From a virus: a stretch of 43,429 bases of DNA. The notes under the pieces are model-generated. The model had not been told where the DNA came from. It did no database searches and saw only the letters and a list, made by a program, of their open reading frames with translations. The translations under genes were made by a program, and so were the position numbers. Position 1 is the first letter of the stretch; the number at the start of each line of letters is the position of its first letter. The DNA lies in IMG/VR virus record IMGVR_UViG_3300034198_012474, positions 1 to 43,429 of that record. One strand, given 5' to 3'. This document shows, piece after piece, positions 16,923-24,828 of this stretch.

Positions 16923-17322
16923 TATTACTAAAGACGAAATTGTTCAAATTGTAAATGAAGAGCTTGATAAAAGAGCTTCGTTAGACAGCACAGGTGGACA
17001 AGAAGACACCATACCAGAAGAAGGACAGGAACCCTCTTCTGGCGCATCAGCACGCTTAAAAATGGGATATGATCCTCTTGATCCTGATATGAATGCCGAT
17101 AGATTTAAGAATAGAAGAAGAATGGCATGGGTTTCTTTATTTGCAAATTTGGCTATTGTTGCAGTTATTCTTTTTAAATTAGATGCAACATTAGTTTCTA
17201 ATTATGAAGGTGTATTGGGATGGTATTTTGCTACGTCATCATCTATTATTCTAGCATATATTGGAGTTTCCACTTGGAGTTATAACACATTTGTGAAGAA
17301 TAGAGGAAAATATGGTGAATAA
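16915..17322 (+). CDS. Small two-helix membrane protein
   Basis: The 135-residue protein has an acidic hydrophilic N-terminal half (to about residue 60), a basic stretch 'RFKNRRRM', and two hydrophobic segments at about 70-88 and 102-122. A short basic tail follows. Two membrane spans with this charge pattern recall holins, but its place between the tail chaperone and the tape-measure candidate could equally mean a virion or inner-membrane assembly role. The ATG overlaps the end of the preceding frame; an upstream in-frame GTG would give 13 extra residues and is less likely. Not assigned to a family. Confidence 0.6.
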   Translation: MNDITKDEIVQIVNEELDKRASLDSTGGQEDTIPEEGQEPSSGASARLKMGYDPLDPDMNADRFKNRRRMAWVSLFANLAIVAVILFKLDATLVSNYEGVLGWYFATSSSIILAYIGVSTWSYNTFVKNRGKYGE

Positions 17323-19072
17323 ACTTCCTACTTTAAATATAAAAAATGAAGATGGTAAGAGAAAAGAAACTTCGCCAGAAGAAGTGATGAAGATCGCTTC
17401 AGATTTGATGGATAAACTTCAACATAGTCAAGTAGATATTCAGAGATTTGTTATTGAAAGTATAAAAATATTAACAAATAAAGAAGTAATGACTGAAGCT
17501 ATTGATAGATTTCAAAAAGGCGACGGCCGTATTTGGGAAAGTCAAAGAAAGCAATTTCAAAAGTTTGCTGATGATATTATCAAAAAACTAGATATTTTTA
17601 AAAAAACAGGCAATTTACCAAATCAAAGCGAGCGTGAAAAGAAAAGTGATGCGTCATTCTATCGTAAACATATTATAGAAAATCCAGAAATAGATTCTTT
17701 AATTCAAAAAGGATTAAATGAAAATGAACAGCCAAATGTTCAGTCTACAGCATCTTCAGCAAAAAAGAAGTCTACTAGTGCAGAAACTCAAAAACTAATC
17801 TTAAGTCGTATTGATAAGAATACTGAAAATACTGTTAAACTTTTAGATAAAACCTCTAAACTTCCATCTCGCTCTCCTGAGGAAGTGAAAGATACCCATG
17901 TTCTTGTTCAGACGATTAAAGAAATTTTGGGAATTATGGAAACTGATGAAAAAAAGAAGAGAGCCGAACAGAGAAAGCAATTAGGCAAAGCTGCTATTCA
18001 GGGAGTGAATCCATTAAATCTTGATCTTTCCAGTCCAGGCCAATTTATTTCTAACCTTGCAGGTTCCGTTCTCACTAAGTTCATAGGAACTTTGGGAGAA
18101 TTTGTTATGCGAGGAATTATGATGTTATTTTCAAGTAAAGTTGTTCTTGGTCTGCTAGTCGGAGGACTAATAGTAATTTTTAGAAAGGAAATTAAGAAAG
18201 TTGCAGAAGCTATTTGGGAATGGTTTAAAGGTGTATTTGATTATTTAAAAAAATTCTTTGTTGTTGATCTTCCTGAAATGCTAGGATTAAAATCTGCACA
18301 ACCAGATATATCTAAAGAACTTCATAAATTCGTAGATATTAATACTCCATCTAAAACAAGTTCTACTTCTTCTGAACCTGCACCAGAAAAGAGAGAATCT
18401 GTTCCTTTTGGATATACCCCCGGCGGCAACTCAAATACTGAGTCATATTCTACTTCAGAACCTGCCGCAACAATAGAACCTCCAAAAGAAGTTCAACCAG
18501 CACCAGAAGAAAAACCAAAAAATACCGTAGAGAATGTTTTGACTCGGTTGGATACTGCTATTGCAGAAGACGAAAATAAACTAATTGTATTATTTGATAA
18601 GCACCAAAAAGCTCGGGGAAAGCAGAAGACTAAAATAAAAAAAGAAATGGATGATATTAAAAAGCAGTTAGATGAATATTATACTTATAGAGAACAAGCT
18701 ATTGCTGAAATTAATAAACAAAAAGAAGGCGAAAAATCTGTAGTTTCTCCATCTCCAACAGAACCACAAGGCCCGGTTTATCCTGAAGAAAGTGATGACT
18801 TGAAGGTTCAGGAAGCGGGCGAAGTAACTATAAAAGATGCTCCCGTTCCCCGCCCTCGCCCGGTTGATTTAGGAAAACAAAAATCTGAATTTTTGGATAA
18901 AGGTAGAAAGAAAAAAGCAGAACATGAGGCTGCGTATAAAAATGCAGTCCTTCAAGGGAACAAACAGAAACCAACAAATCAATCGATTGTAAACCAGAAT
19001 GTTAATAATGTTAGAAATACATCTATATCAACTCCATCTCCAATGGATTCAAGCGTTTGGAAAAATAAATGA
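17312..19072 (+). CDS. Tape-measure (gp29-like) candidate
   Basis: The 586-residue protein is mostly helical and charged, with a single hydrophobic segment at about 264-290 flanked by 'FIGTLGEFVMRG' and an amphipathic 'IKKVAEAIWEWFKG' helix. Pro/Glu/Ser-rich linkers and a coiled-coil-like region 'LFDKHQKARGKQKTKIKKEM' near 500 follow. A long helical protein with one membrane-like segment directly after a frameshifting chaperone pair is the usual setting of a tail tape measure. T4 gp29 is 590 residues, a close length match. No specific gp29 motif was recognised, so this is inference from length, composition and position. ATG overlaps the preceding gene; AGAGGA serves as ribosome binding site. 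Confidence 0.4.
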   Translation: MVNKLPTLNIKNEDGKRKETSPEEVMKIASDLMDKLQHSQVDIQRFVIESIKILTNKEVMTEAIDRFQKGDGRIWESQRKQFQKFADDIIKKLDIFKKTGNLPNQSEREKKSDASFYRKHIIENPEIDSLIQKGLNENEQPNVQSTASSAKKKSTSAETQKLILSRIDKNTENTVKLLDKTSKLPSRSPEEVKDTHVLVQTIKEILGIMETDEKKKRAEQRKQLGKAAIQGVNPLNLDLSSPGQFISNLAGSVLTKFIGTLGEFVMRGIMMLFSSKVVLGLLVGGLIVIFRKEIKKVAEAIWEWFKGVFDYLKKFFVVDLPEMLGLKSAQPDISKELHKFVDINTPSKTSSTSSEPAPEKRESVPFGYTPGGNSNTESYSTSEPAATIEPPKEVQPAPEEKPKNTVENVLTRLDTAIAEDENKLIVLFDKHQKARGKQKTKIKKEMDDIKKQLDEYYTYREQAIAEINKQKEGEKSVVSPSPTEPQGPVYPEESDDLKVQEAGEVTIKDAPVPRPRPVDLGKQKSEFLDKGRKKKAEHEAAYKNAVLQGNKQKPTNQSIVNQNVNNVRNTSISTPSPMDSSVWKNK

Positions 19073-21705
19073 CTACAGTAATTTATCGTAATAATCCAAA
19101 TCTTCGTGCTCCAGACACGGCGATTGGATTAACAGCAGAACAAATACAAATTTGGATTAAGTGTTCAGAAGATTTTGAATATTTTCTAGAAAATTATGTG
19201 AAAATTCTTAATCCTGATCAAGGTTATATCAAATTAAAGTTATTTGATTTCCAAAAAGAAATTCTTAAAACTGTAGATGCAAATAAGTTTACTGTTGTTA
19301 GAGCAGCAAGACAGGTAGGTAAGAGCACTTGTCTTGCTGCTTACATTGTATGGAAAATTATATTCAATACAGTTCCGTATCGTGTTGGTATTTTTGCTGA
19401 TAAAGCAGCGACAGCACAAGAAATTTTAAGCCGCGTAAAAGATGCGTATGAAGGTCTTCCATTATGGCTTCAGATTGGGGCTGTCAAATGGAATGAACTT
19501 TCAATCGAACTAGAAAATAAGTCTCGTGTTGTTGCGAATGCAACCACAAAGAAAGCTGCTAGAGGTTTCTCTTACAATCTTATTGTAATGGACGAATTTG
19601 CTCACGTTGAACCTAATGTTGCTGATGCATTCTATGAATCAGTTCAGCCCACCGTTTCCCGTGGTGCTGATTCAAAAATGGTTATCATTTCAACTCCAAA
19701 AGGCATGAATTTATATCACAGTATTTGGTCAAAATCAATTGAAGGTATTAATGAATTTAAACATGTGGATGTTCCGTGGAATGCTATTCCGGGTAGAGAT
19801 GAAGAGTTTAAACAGAAAACTATTGGTACTGTAGGTATTGACGCATGGCGCCAAGAATATGAATGCGAATTTTTAGGTTCTTCTGGAACCCTATTGGATA
19901 CACCAACTCTTAAGAAGCTTACATTTACGAGACAATTTGATACTCTATCAGATGTAAAAATCTATGAATATCCACAAAAGAATCATAGTTATTACATGTG
20001 TTGTGATACGTCTCGTGGACGTACTCTCGATTATTCGGCTTTCACAGTTATTGATATTACTTCACTGCCATATAAAGTAGTTGCCACATTTAGAGATAAT
20101 AATATTTCTACAATGCTTTATCCTACTAAAATTCACGAGATAGCTAAAAGTTATAATGAAGCTATGGTTCTAGTTGAAACCAATGATACAACAGAAGTAT
20201 CCAATATTCTTTACTATGATCTTGAATACGAAAACATGGTATTTGTTGAAAATGGCCGATTCTCTACAATGGGAGATGGTAGAAATTCAATCCCTGGATT
20301 GATGATGAACAAATCTGTTCGTCCTACAGGATGTAATGCATTAAAATCTCTATTGGAAAGAGACCAACTTATTATTAATGACGAAGAAATTTATAAAGAA
20401 TTGAATTCTTTTGAATTGAAAGGAAATAAGTATCAAGCCGCCGATGGTAAACATGATGATTTGGTTATGTGTTTACACCGCACTAATATGGTTACAACTG
20501 AAGATGGAGAAAAGACCATCAAATGGATAGTTGATAACAAATATACTGGTAAAGTTCTTTCAGTAAATTCTTCTGGTAAATTTACTTGGGAAAGAGTAAT
20601 AGGACATTCTGCCAAAAATAATATAGGTTTAAATAAGAAACAATGGGTTCAAATAAAATCATACACTGGTAAAAATAGAAAACAAGTTATTTGTTCTTCA
20701 GATCATCAATGCGCTTATATAGACAATATATTATTTCCTGAAATAAAATGGACCGAAGCTAAGAATTTAACTGGAAAATATATTATTCGCGAACCTGTAA
20801 TAAATTCAAAATTAAATAATTGTAATCGTTTATTTAATGAGGATCAAATTTATACTATTTTAGGTATTGTTGCTGGCGATGGAAGTATTTCAAAAACTGG
20901 TCAATTTTCAACGGCACATGGGCCATACCAGATTGAATATATGAATTATATTCAATCTATATTGGGCGGCAATGTACTAGAGAAACTAAATAAACGAAAT
21001 AAATTAGATTCTTTTCTTTCACTACAAACAAATGCTCAAACGAAATATCTAAGAGAGTTATTTTATGTAAATGGTAAGAAAACTATTAAAAACGTTCTCC
21101 AATACATGAATGAAATTAGTTTAGCATTTTGGTATATGGATGATGGATATTTACATGGAAAATCTGGTGCTGGATTATGCACCGAATCATTTTCATTAGA
21201 AGATGTTGAATTAATTCAAAAATGGTTATTGGAAAAATTTGAAATTGAAACAACAAGCCAAACCTCTCAAGGAGCAAGAATTTATATTAAATCAAATTCA
21301 AAGGAAAAATTCTTTGCTCTAATCTCTCCATATGTATGTGATAGTATGGCATATAAAATTCAAAGTAAATGTTCCGAATTTAAAATTAGTTTGTCAAATA
21401 AATATAAAGATTATTCATCAACAAAAGTAATAGAAGTTAAAAATATTAACGAAACAAATTTTGAAAGTAAATTATATGATATTACTGTTGAAAATAATCA
21501 TAATTTTATGGCAAACAAGACATTGGTTCATAATTGTCTAGTCATGTTTGCGTGGTCAACTCGCCAAACATATTTTACAGAATTAACAGATTTAAATATT
21601 CGTGAAAAATTATATGCTGATATAGCAAAACAGATTGAAGAAGATATGTTGCCTATAGGGTTTTATTCCAATGGTTCTACTGATGACGATTCTTTTAATT
21701 GGTAA
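19069..21705 (+). CDS. 17: Terminase large subunit gp17, interrupted by an intein
   Basis: The 878-residue precursor contains the packaging ATPase/nuclease. Walker A-type 'AARQVGKST' is at 79-87, and Walker B with catalytic Glu 'LIVMDEFAHV' at 171-180. Nuclease acidic residues are D313 ('CCDTSRGRTLDY'), E370 ('VLVETND') and D463/D464 ('KHDDLVM'). An in-frame intein occupies residues 468-822, so mature gp17 would be 523 residues, somewhat shorter than T4 gp17 (610). Removing the intein joins 'KHDDLVM' to 'CLVMFAWS', as in normal gp17 C-termini. gp17 drives DNA into the prohead and cuts the concatemer. The start overlaps the preceding stop (ATGA). The partner gp16 lies 5 kb downstream instead of directly upstream. 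Confidence 0.95.
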   Translation: MTTVIYRNNPNLRAPDTAIGLTAEQIQIWIKCSEDFEYFLENYVKILNPDQGYIKLKLFDFQKEILKTVDANKFTVVRAARQVGKSTCLAAYIVWKIIFNTVPYRVGIFADKAATAQEILSRVKDAYEGLPLWLQIGAVKWNELSIELENKSRVVANATTKKAARGFSYNLIVMDEFAHVEPNVADAFYESVQPTVSRGADSKMVIISTPKGMNLYHSIWSKSIEGINEFKHVDVPWNAIPGRDEEFKQKTIGTVGIDAWRQEYECEFLGSSGTLLDTPTLKKLTFTRQFDTLSDVKIYEYPQKNHSYYMCCDTSRGRTLDYSAFTVIDITSLPYKVVATFRDNNISTMLYPTKIHEIAKSYNEAMVLVETNDTTEVSNILYYDLEYENMVFVENGRFSTMGDGRNSIPGLMMNKSVRPTGCNALKSLLERDQLIINDEEIYKELNSFELKGNKYQAADGKHDDLVMCLHRTNMVTTEDGEKTIKWIVDNKYTGKVLSVNSSGKFTWERVIGHSAKNNIGLNKKQWVQIKSYTGKNRKQVICSSDHQCAYIDNILFPEIKWTEAKNLTGKYIIREPVINSKLNNCNRLFNEDQIYTILGIVAGDGSISKTGQFSTAHGPYQIEYMNYIQSILGGNVLEKLNKRNKLDSFLSLQTNAQTKYLRELFYVNGKKTIKNVLQYMNEISLAFWYMDDGYLHGKSGAGLCTESFSLEDVELIQKWLLEKFEIETTSQTSQGARIYIKSNSKEKFFALISPYVCDSMAYKIQSKCSEFKISLSNKYKDYSSTKVIEVKNINETNFESKLYDITVENNHNFMANKTLVHNCLVMFAWSTRQTYFTELTDLNIREKLYADIAKQIEEDMLPIGFYSNGSTDDDSFNW
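20470..21534 (+). mobile_element. LAGLIDADG intein in the terminase gene
   Basis: The 355-residue insertion starts with Cys ('CLHRTNMVTTEDGE', block A) and has 'ICSSDHQ' in the place of block B. Two dodecapeptide endonuclease motifs follow, 'YTILGIVAGDGS' (precursor residues 595-606) and 'SLAFWYMDDGY' (684-694). It ends 'ENNHNFMANKTLVHN' (blocks F/G), followed by Cys+1. All splicing residues (Cys1, the block B His, the final His-Asn, Cys+1) are present, so self-splicing is expected. Insertion is four codons after the conserved nuclease Asp pair, a slowly evolving site typical for inteins. The DNA is AT-rich like the flanking gene. The homing endonuclease looks intact. Confidence 0.93.
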
Positions 21706-21720
21706 TAAGGAGTTACTACA

Positions 21721-22884
21721 ATTTTAGGTTCAAATTTTTATCACTCATTACAAAGAAAATATGTCACTATGTTTGGCTCATATTTTAATGATATTGTTGT
21801 CAGAAGAACAAATATTGAAAAAAAATTGGTAACTAATGTAACTGTCCCAATTCGTTTTAGTCCTAAGAGAAAATGGGTAATAGCATTAGAAAATGGAGAA
21901 TTGAATAAAGGCGTCGCCATTCAATTGCCAGCGATGGCATTTGACTTCACGGGATATTCATATGACACGACTAGAAAAATTAATCCTTATAATAAGATAT
22001 TAGAACAGTCTAAATTAAATGGATATATGTATAGTGGATTTCAATCTGTTCCATATAAGATTAATGCGGAGCTTTATATTACTGCAAAAAATAATGATGA
22101 CGCTGCGCAAATTGTAGAGCAAATCATTCCATATTTTCAACCAGATTTTACATGTTCTTTAAAACTTTTAGACGAATTGGAACATACCTTTGATATCCGA
22201 ACTAGATTAATAGGTGTTCAAAGAGATGAAATTTATGACGGCACGTTTGAAAAAAAACAACTTGTTATGTATACATTAAATTTTGAAATTGACGGTTACT
22301 TTTTTGGACCTATTTCTAAAAGTGGAGTTATTAAAAGAGTTATTGTTGATTTTCATCTTGATCCTGTGTCCGATGGTGTCATTGATACTACTGTTCCTGC
22401 CACTCAAAGATATGCCGTTCAGCCCGGATTAACACCCGATGGCAAACCTACTGGAAATATTACTCAATCTATTCCATATGAGGATATTAATTATGACGAT
22501 CCGTATGGATATGTTGAAAGTTTTTCCGAAAATATTTTTGGGATGACTAATACTTCATATTTTGATTCATCAGATAATTATCAGACTGGAATTGAAATTG
22601 TTAATGGAAATTTAACAGTGCAAGGTAATTATGCTACTACATTCTTTATTACTCAAGACCAAAATATTTCTAATATAAATATTATAGATTGGAATAGTGA
22701 AGAATTAACATTTTATATTAAACAAAATGAAGAAGGTGGATGGTCAATTTCTGGATTGCCAGAAGGAACCATGTGGCCTATAGGATCGCCGGATTTTACT
22801 AATGCGCCGAATGGCATGAATAAATTAACAATAACCTCGCCTGATAAGGGCGCAACTGTTTACGCAAACTTAATGGTGTATTAA
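21721..22884 (+). CDS. 15: Tail completion/sheath stabiliser protein gp15, probable ATT start
   Basis: The protein matches T4 gp15: 'RKYVTMFGSYFNDIVVRR', 'VPIRFSPKRKW', 'QIVEQIIPYFQPDF', 'FEIDGYFFGP' and 'VIVDFHLDP'. gp15 caps the tail after sheath assembly and connects it to the head. The first in-frame ATG (21769) would remove the conserved 'GSNFYHSLQRKYVT' start, which aligns with the beginning of T4 gp15. That segment is encoded, and a strong AAGGAG (21707-21712) stands 8 bases before ATT at 21721. No ATG, GTG or TTG lies between. Starting at ATT gives 387 residues. Residues after about 230 are an extra Gly/Asn-rich beta region absent from T4 gp15 (272 residues). Confidence 0.85.
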   Translation: MLGSNFYHSLQRKYVTMFGSYFNDIVVRRTNIEKKLVTNVTVPIRFSPKRKWVIALENGELNKGVAIQLPAMAFDFTGYSYDTTRKINPYNKILEQSKLNGYMYSGFQSVPYKINAELYITAKNNDDAAQIVEQIIPYFQPDFTCSLKLLDELEHTFDIRTRLIGVQRDEIYDGTFEKKQLVMYTLNFEIDGYFFGPISKSGVIKRVIVDFHLDPVSDGVIDTTVPATQRYAVQPGLTPDGKPTGNITQSIPYEDINYDDPYGYVESFSENIFGMTNTSYFDSSDNYQTGIEIVNGNLTVQGNYATTFFITQDQNISNINIIDWNSEELTFYIKQNEEGGWSISGLPEGTMWPIGSPDFTNAPNGMNKLTITSPDKGATVYANLMVY

Positions 22885-22887
22885 AAT

Positions 22888-24828
22888 ATGGTCGGAACAC
22901 GAACAAAATTAGCTACAGATGCTTTTTCTGGCTTCAAAGGAGAGACTGGAGATTCTGCATATCAAATATGGTTAAATGCCGGAAATACTGGATCAGAGCA
23001 AGATTTTCTTGATAGTCTTCAGGGTGGACCGCCCGGTCCAGAAGGAAAATCAGCTTATGATATTTGGATTGAAGCGGGAAACATTGGTAATACAACGGTC
23101 TTCCTTCAGTCTCTTATTGGCACCCCCGGCAACAATGGAACTAATGGCACAAACGGAACCAATGGTCTTAATGGACAGTCAGCATATCAATTATGGCTAG
23201 CACTTGGTAATACTGGAACCGAATCTGTATTCATTACCTCTTTAAAGGGGAGCAATGGCACGAATGGAACTAATGGCCTTAACGGTAAATCTGCATATCA
23301 AGTTTGGTTAGATGCTGGTAATAGTGGAAACACAACAGCTTTCTTTAATTCATTAAAAGGTGCTTCCGGTACTAATGGTATTAATGGTTCTCCCGGTGCG
23401 CCAGGAACGAACGGCACCAATGGGACTGATGGCGAAGATGGAGCCGATGGAGCTTCAGCATACGAAATTTGGTTGTCGCTTGATAATACCGGAACTGAAG
23501 CTGATTTCATTGCATCTCTTAAAGGAACTAATGGAACTAATGGAACCAATGGTACAAACGGAACCAATGGTAAATCTGCATATCAAGTTTGGTTAGATGC
23601 TGGAAACGTTGGTAACACAACAGTGTATTTTAATTCATTAAAAGGTGCCAATGGAACCAATGGTAAGTCTGCTTATCAAACATGGATAGACCTTGATAAT
23701 GTAGGAAGTGAAGCAACCTTTATTTCCTCTTTGAGGGGGCCAAATGGACTTTCAGCATATGAAGTATGGATAGCAGCAGGAAATACAGGAAATACTACAG
23801 CATTCTTTAATTCATTAAAAGGTGCCAATGGAACCAATGGTAAGTCTGCTTATCAGATTTGGTTAGATGCTGGAAATACTGGTACTACTAATGATTTCTT
23901 AAATTCTCTTAAAGGAACAAACGGAACGAATGGTACCAATGGTACCAACGGGCAATCAGCATATCAATTATGGTTAGCTCTTGGTAATACTGGAAATACT
24001 ACAGTATTTCTTAATTCTCTTAAAGGAACGAATGGTACCAATGGAACAGACGGTGCTGATGGAGCTTCAGCATACGAAATTTGGATTAGTAATGGAAATA
24101 CAGGAACTGAAGAAGATTTCATATCATCGTTAAAGGGAAATGCCGGAGAAGGATTTGTTTGGAAAAACAATTGGACTTCAGCAAATACTTATAATCAATA
24201 TGATGTCGTTTCTGCTAATGGTAATGTTTACATTGCTTCCTCTGGCGATTCAAACATTAATGTTTATCCTCCTACAAATCCTTCTAAATGGAATTTGTTT
24301 CTTCCTAAAGGACAAAATGGAATTGATGGAATTGATGGTTCAGATGGTATTGACGGAATCGATGGAACTAATGGACAAGATGGTGATTCTGCTTATCAGA
24401 TATGGCTAGATGCAGGAAATACAGGAAATACTACGGTATTTCTTAATTCATTAAAATCTAGAACACAAATAACAACTTCGCTTGGTTTGACTATTGACGG
24501 CGGCGAAGGAGCAATTCTTCCCGGATTTAAAGGAATGGTAGAAATGCCATTTAGTGGTCAATTGCGTAAAATTTCTATATATGGAAATCAAAGTGGAAAC
24601 ACTACACTTAAAATTGTTAAGTCACCAGCAAATAACTATTCTTCAAATACTATAATTACTTCAAATGGAGCGGGAATTACGCTTCTAAATACTACAAATT
24701 CTATAATTACAAATACTGTAGGATGGGCAAACACTTATATGGAAGGAGACTTCCTAAAATTTGAAATTACTCAAAACCAAGTAATTAAAACACTTTCTAT
24801 AAATATTAAATTTTTAAGGGATATCTAA
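22888..24828 (+). CDS. Collagen-like repeat tail fibre protein
   Basis: The 646-residue protein is built from twelve copies of a module of about 24 residues with consensus SAYxIWLxxGNxGxxxxFLxSLKG. The modules are separated by collagen-like Gly-X-Y runs, mostly GTN or GAD triplets. Near residues 425-460 lies a 'WKNNWTSANTYNQYDVVS' segment resembling a carbohydrate-binding module of the CBM5/12 type. The last 110 residues form a non-repetitive beta domain, probably the receptor-binding or trimerisation tip. Such fibres are trimeric and recognise host surface glycans. It is followed by a second adhesin gene with a one-base overlap. Confidence 0.8.
   Translation: MVGTRTKLATDAFSGFKGETGDSAYQIWLNAGNTGSEQDFLDSLQGGPPGPEGKSAYDIWIEAGNIGNTTVFLQSLIGTPGNNGTNGTNGTNGLNGQSAYQLWLALGNTGTESVFITSLKGSNGTNGTNGLNGKSAYQVWLDAGNSGNTTAFFNSLKGASGTNGINGSPGAPGTNGTNGTDGEDGADGASAYEIWLSLDNTGTEADFIASLKGTNGTNGTNGTNGTNGKSAYQVWLDAGNVGNTTVYFNSLKGANGTNGKSAYQTWIDLDNVGSEATFISSLRGPNGLSAYEVWIAAGNTGNTTAFFNSLKGANGTNGKSAYQIWLDAGNTGTTNDFLNSLKGTNGTNGTNGTNGQSAYQLWLALGNTGNTTVFLNSLKGTNGTNGTDGADGASAYEIWISNGNTGTEEDFISSLKGNAGEGFVWKNNWTSANTYNQYDVVSANGNVYIASSGDSNINVYPPTNPSKWNLFLPKGQNGIDGIDGSDGIDGIDGTNGQDGDSAYQIWLDAGNTGNTTVFLNSLKSRTQITTSLGLTIDGGEGAILPGFKGMVEMPFSGQLRKISIYGNQSGNTTLKIVKSPANNYSSNTIITSNGAGITLLNTTNSIITNTVGWANTYMEGDFLKFEITQNQVIKTLSINIKFLRDI
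22945..24459 (+). repeat. Tandem SAYxIWL module and GTN-triplet repeats within the fibre gene
   Basis: Twelve related units of about 72 bases alternate with variable runs of GGN-ACN-AAY-type triplets. Unit spacing is irregular because the collagen-like runs differ in length. Two alternating subtypes are visible, one with 'GNTGNTT' and one with 'NTGTE'. Synonymous codon drift between units indicates old duplications, while near-identical units around 23640-23860 suggest recent exchange. Confidence 0.8.

Noticed and set aside
20470-21534. Group I intron in gp17
   Set aside because: The insertion is in frame throughout and has protein splicing blocks A, B, F and G; no intron core features are needed to explain it.
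23298-24170. Antisense frames rich in Val-Pro-Leu in the fibre gene
   Set aside because: They are the reverse complement of Gly-Thr-Asn repeats and lack ribosome binding sites.
22950-24460. CRISPR-like array
   Set aside because: The repeats are coding, of codon-length periodicity, degenerate at third positions, and translate into the SAYxIWL and Gly-X-Y modules.
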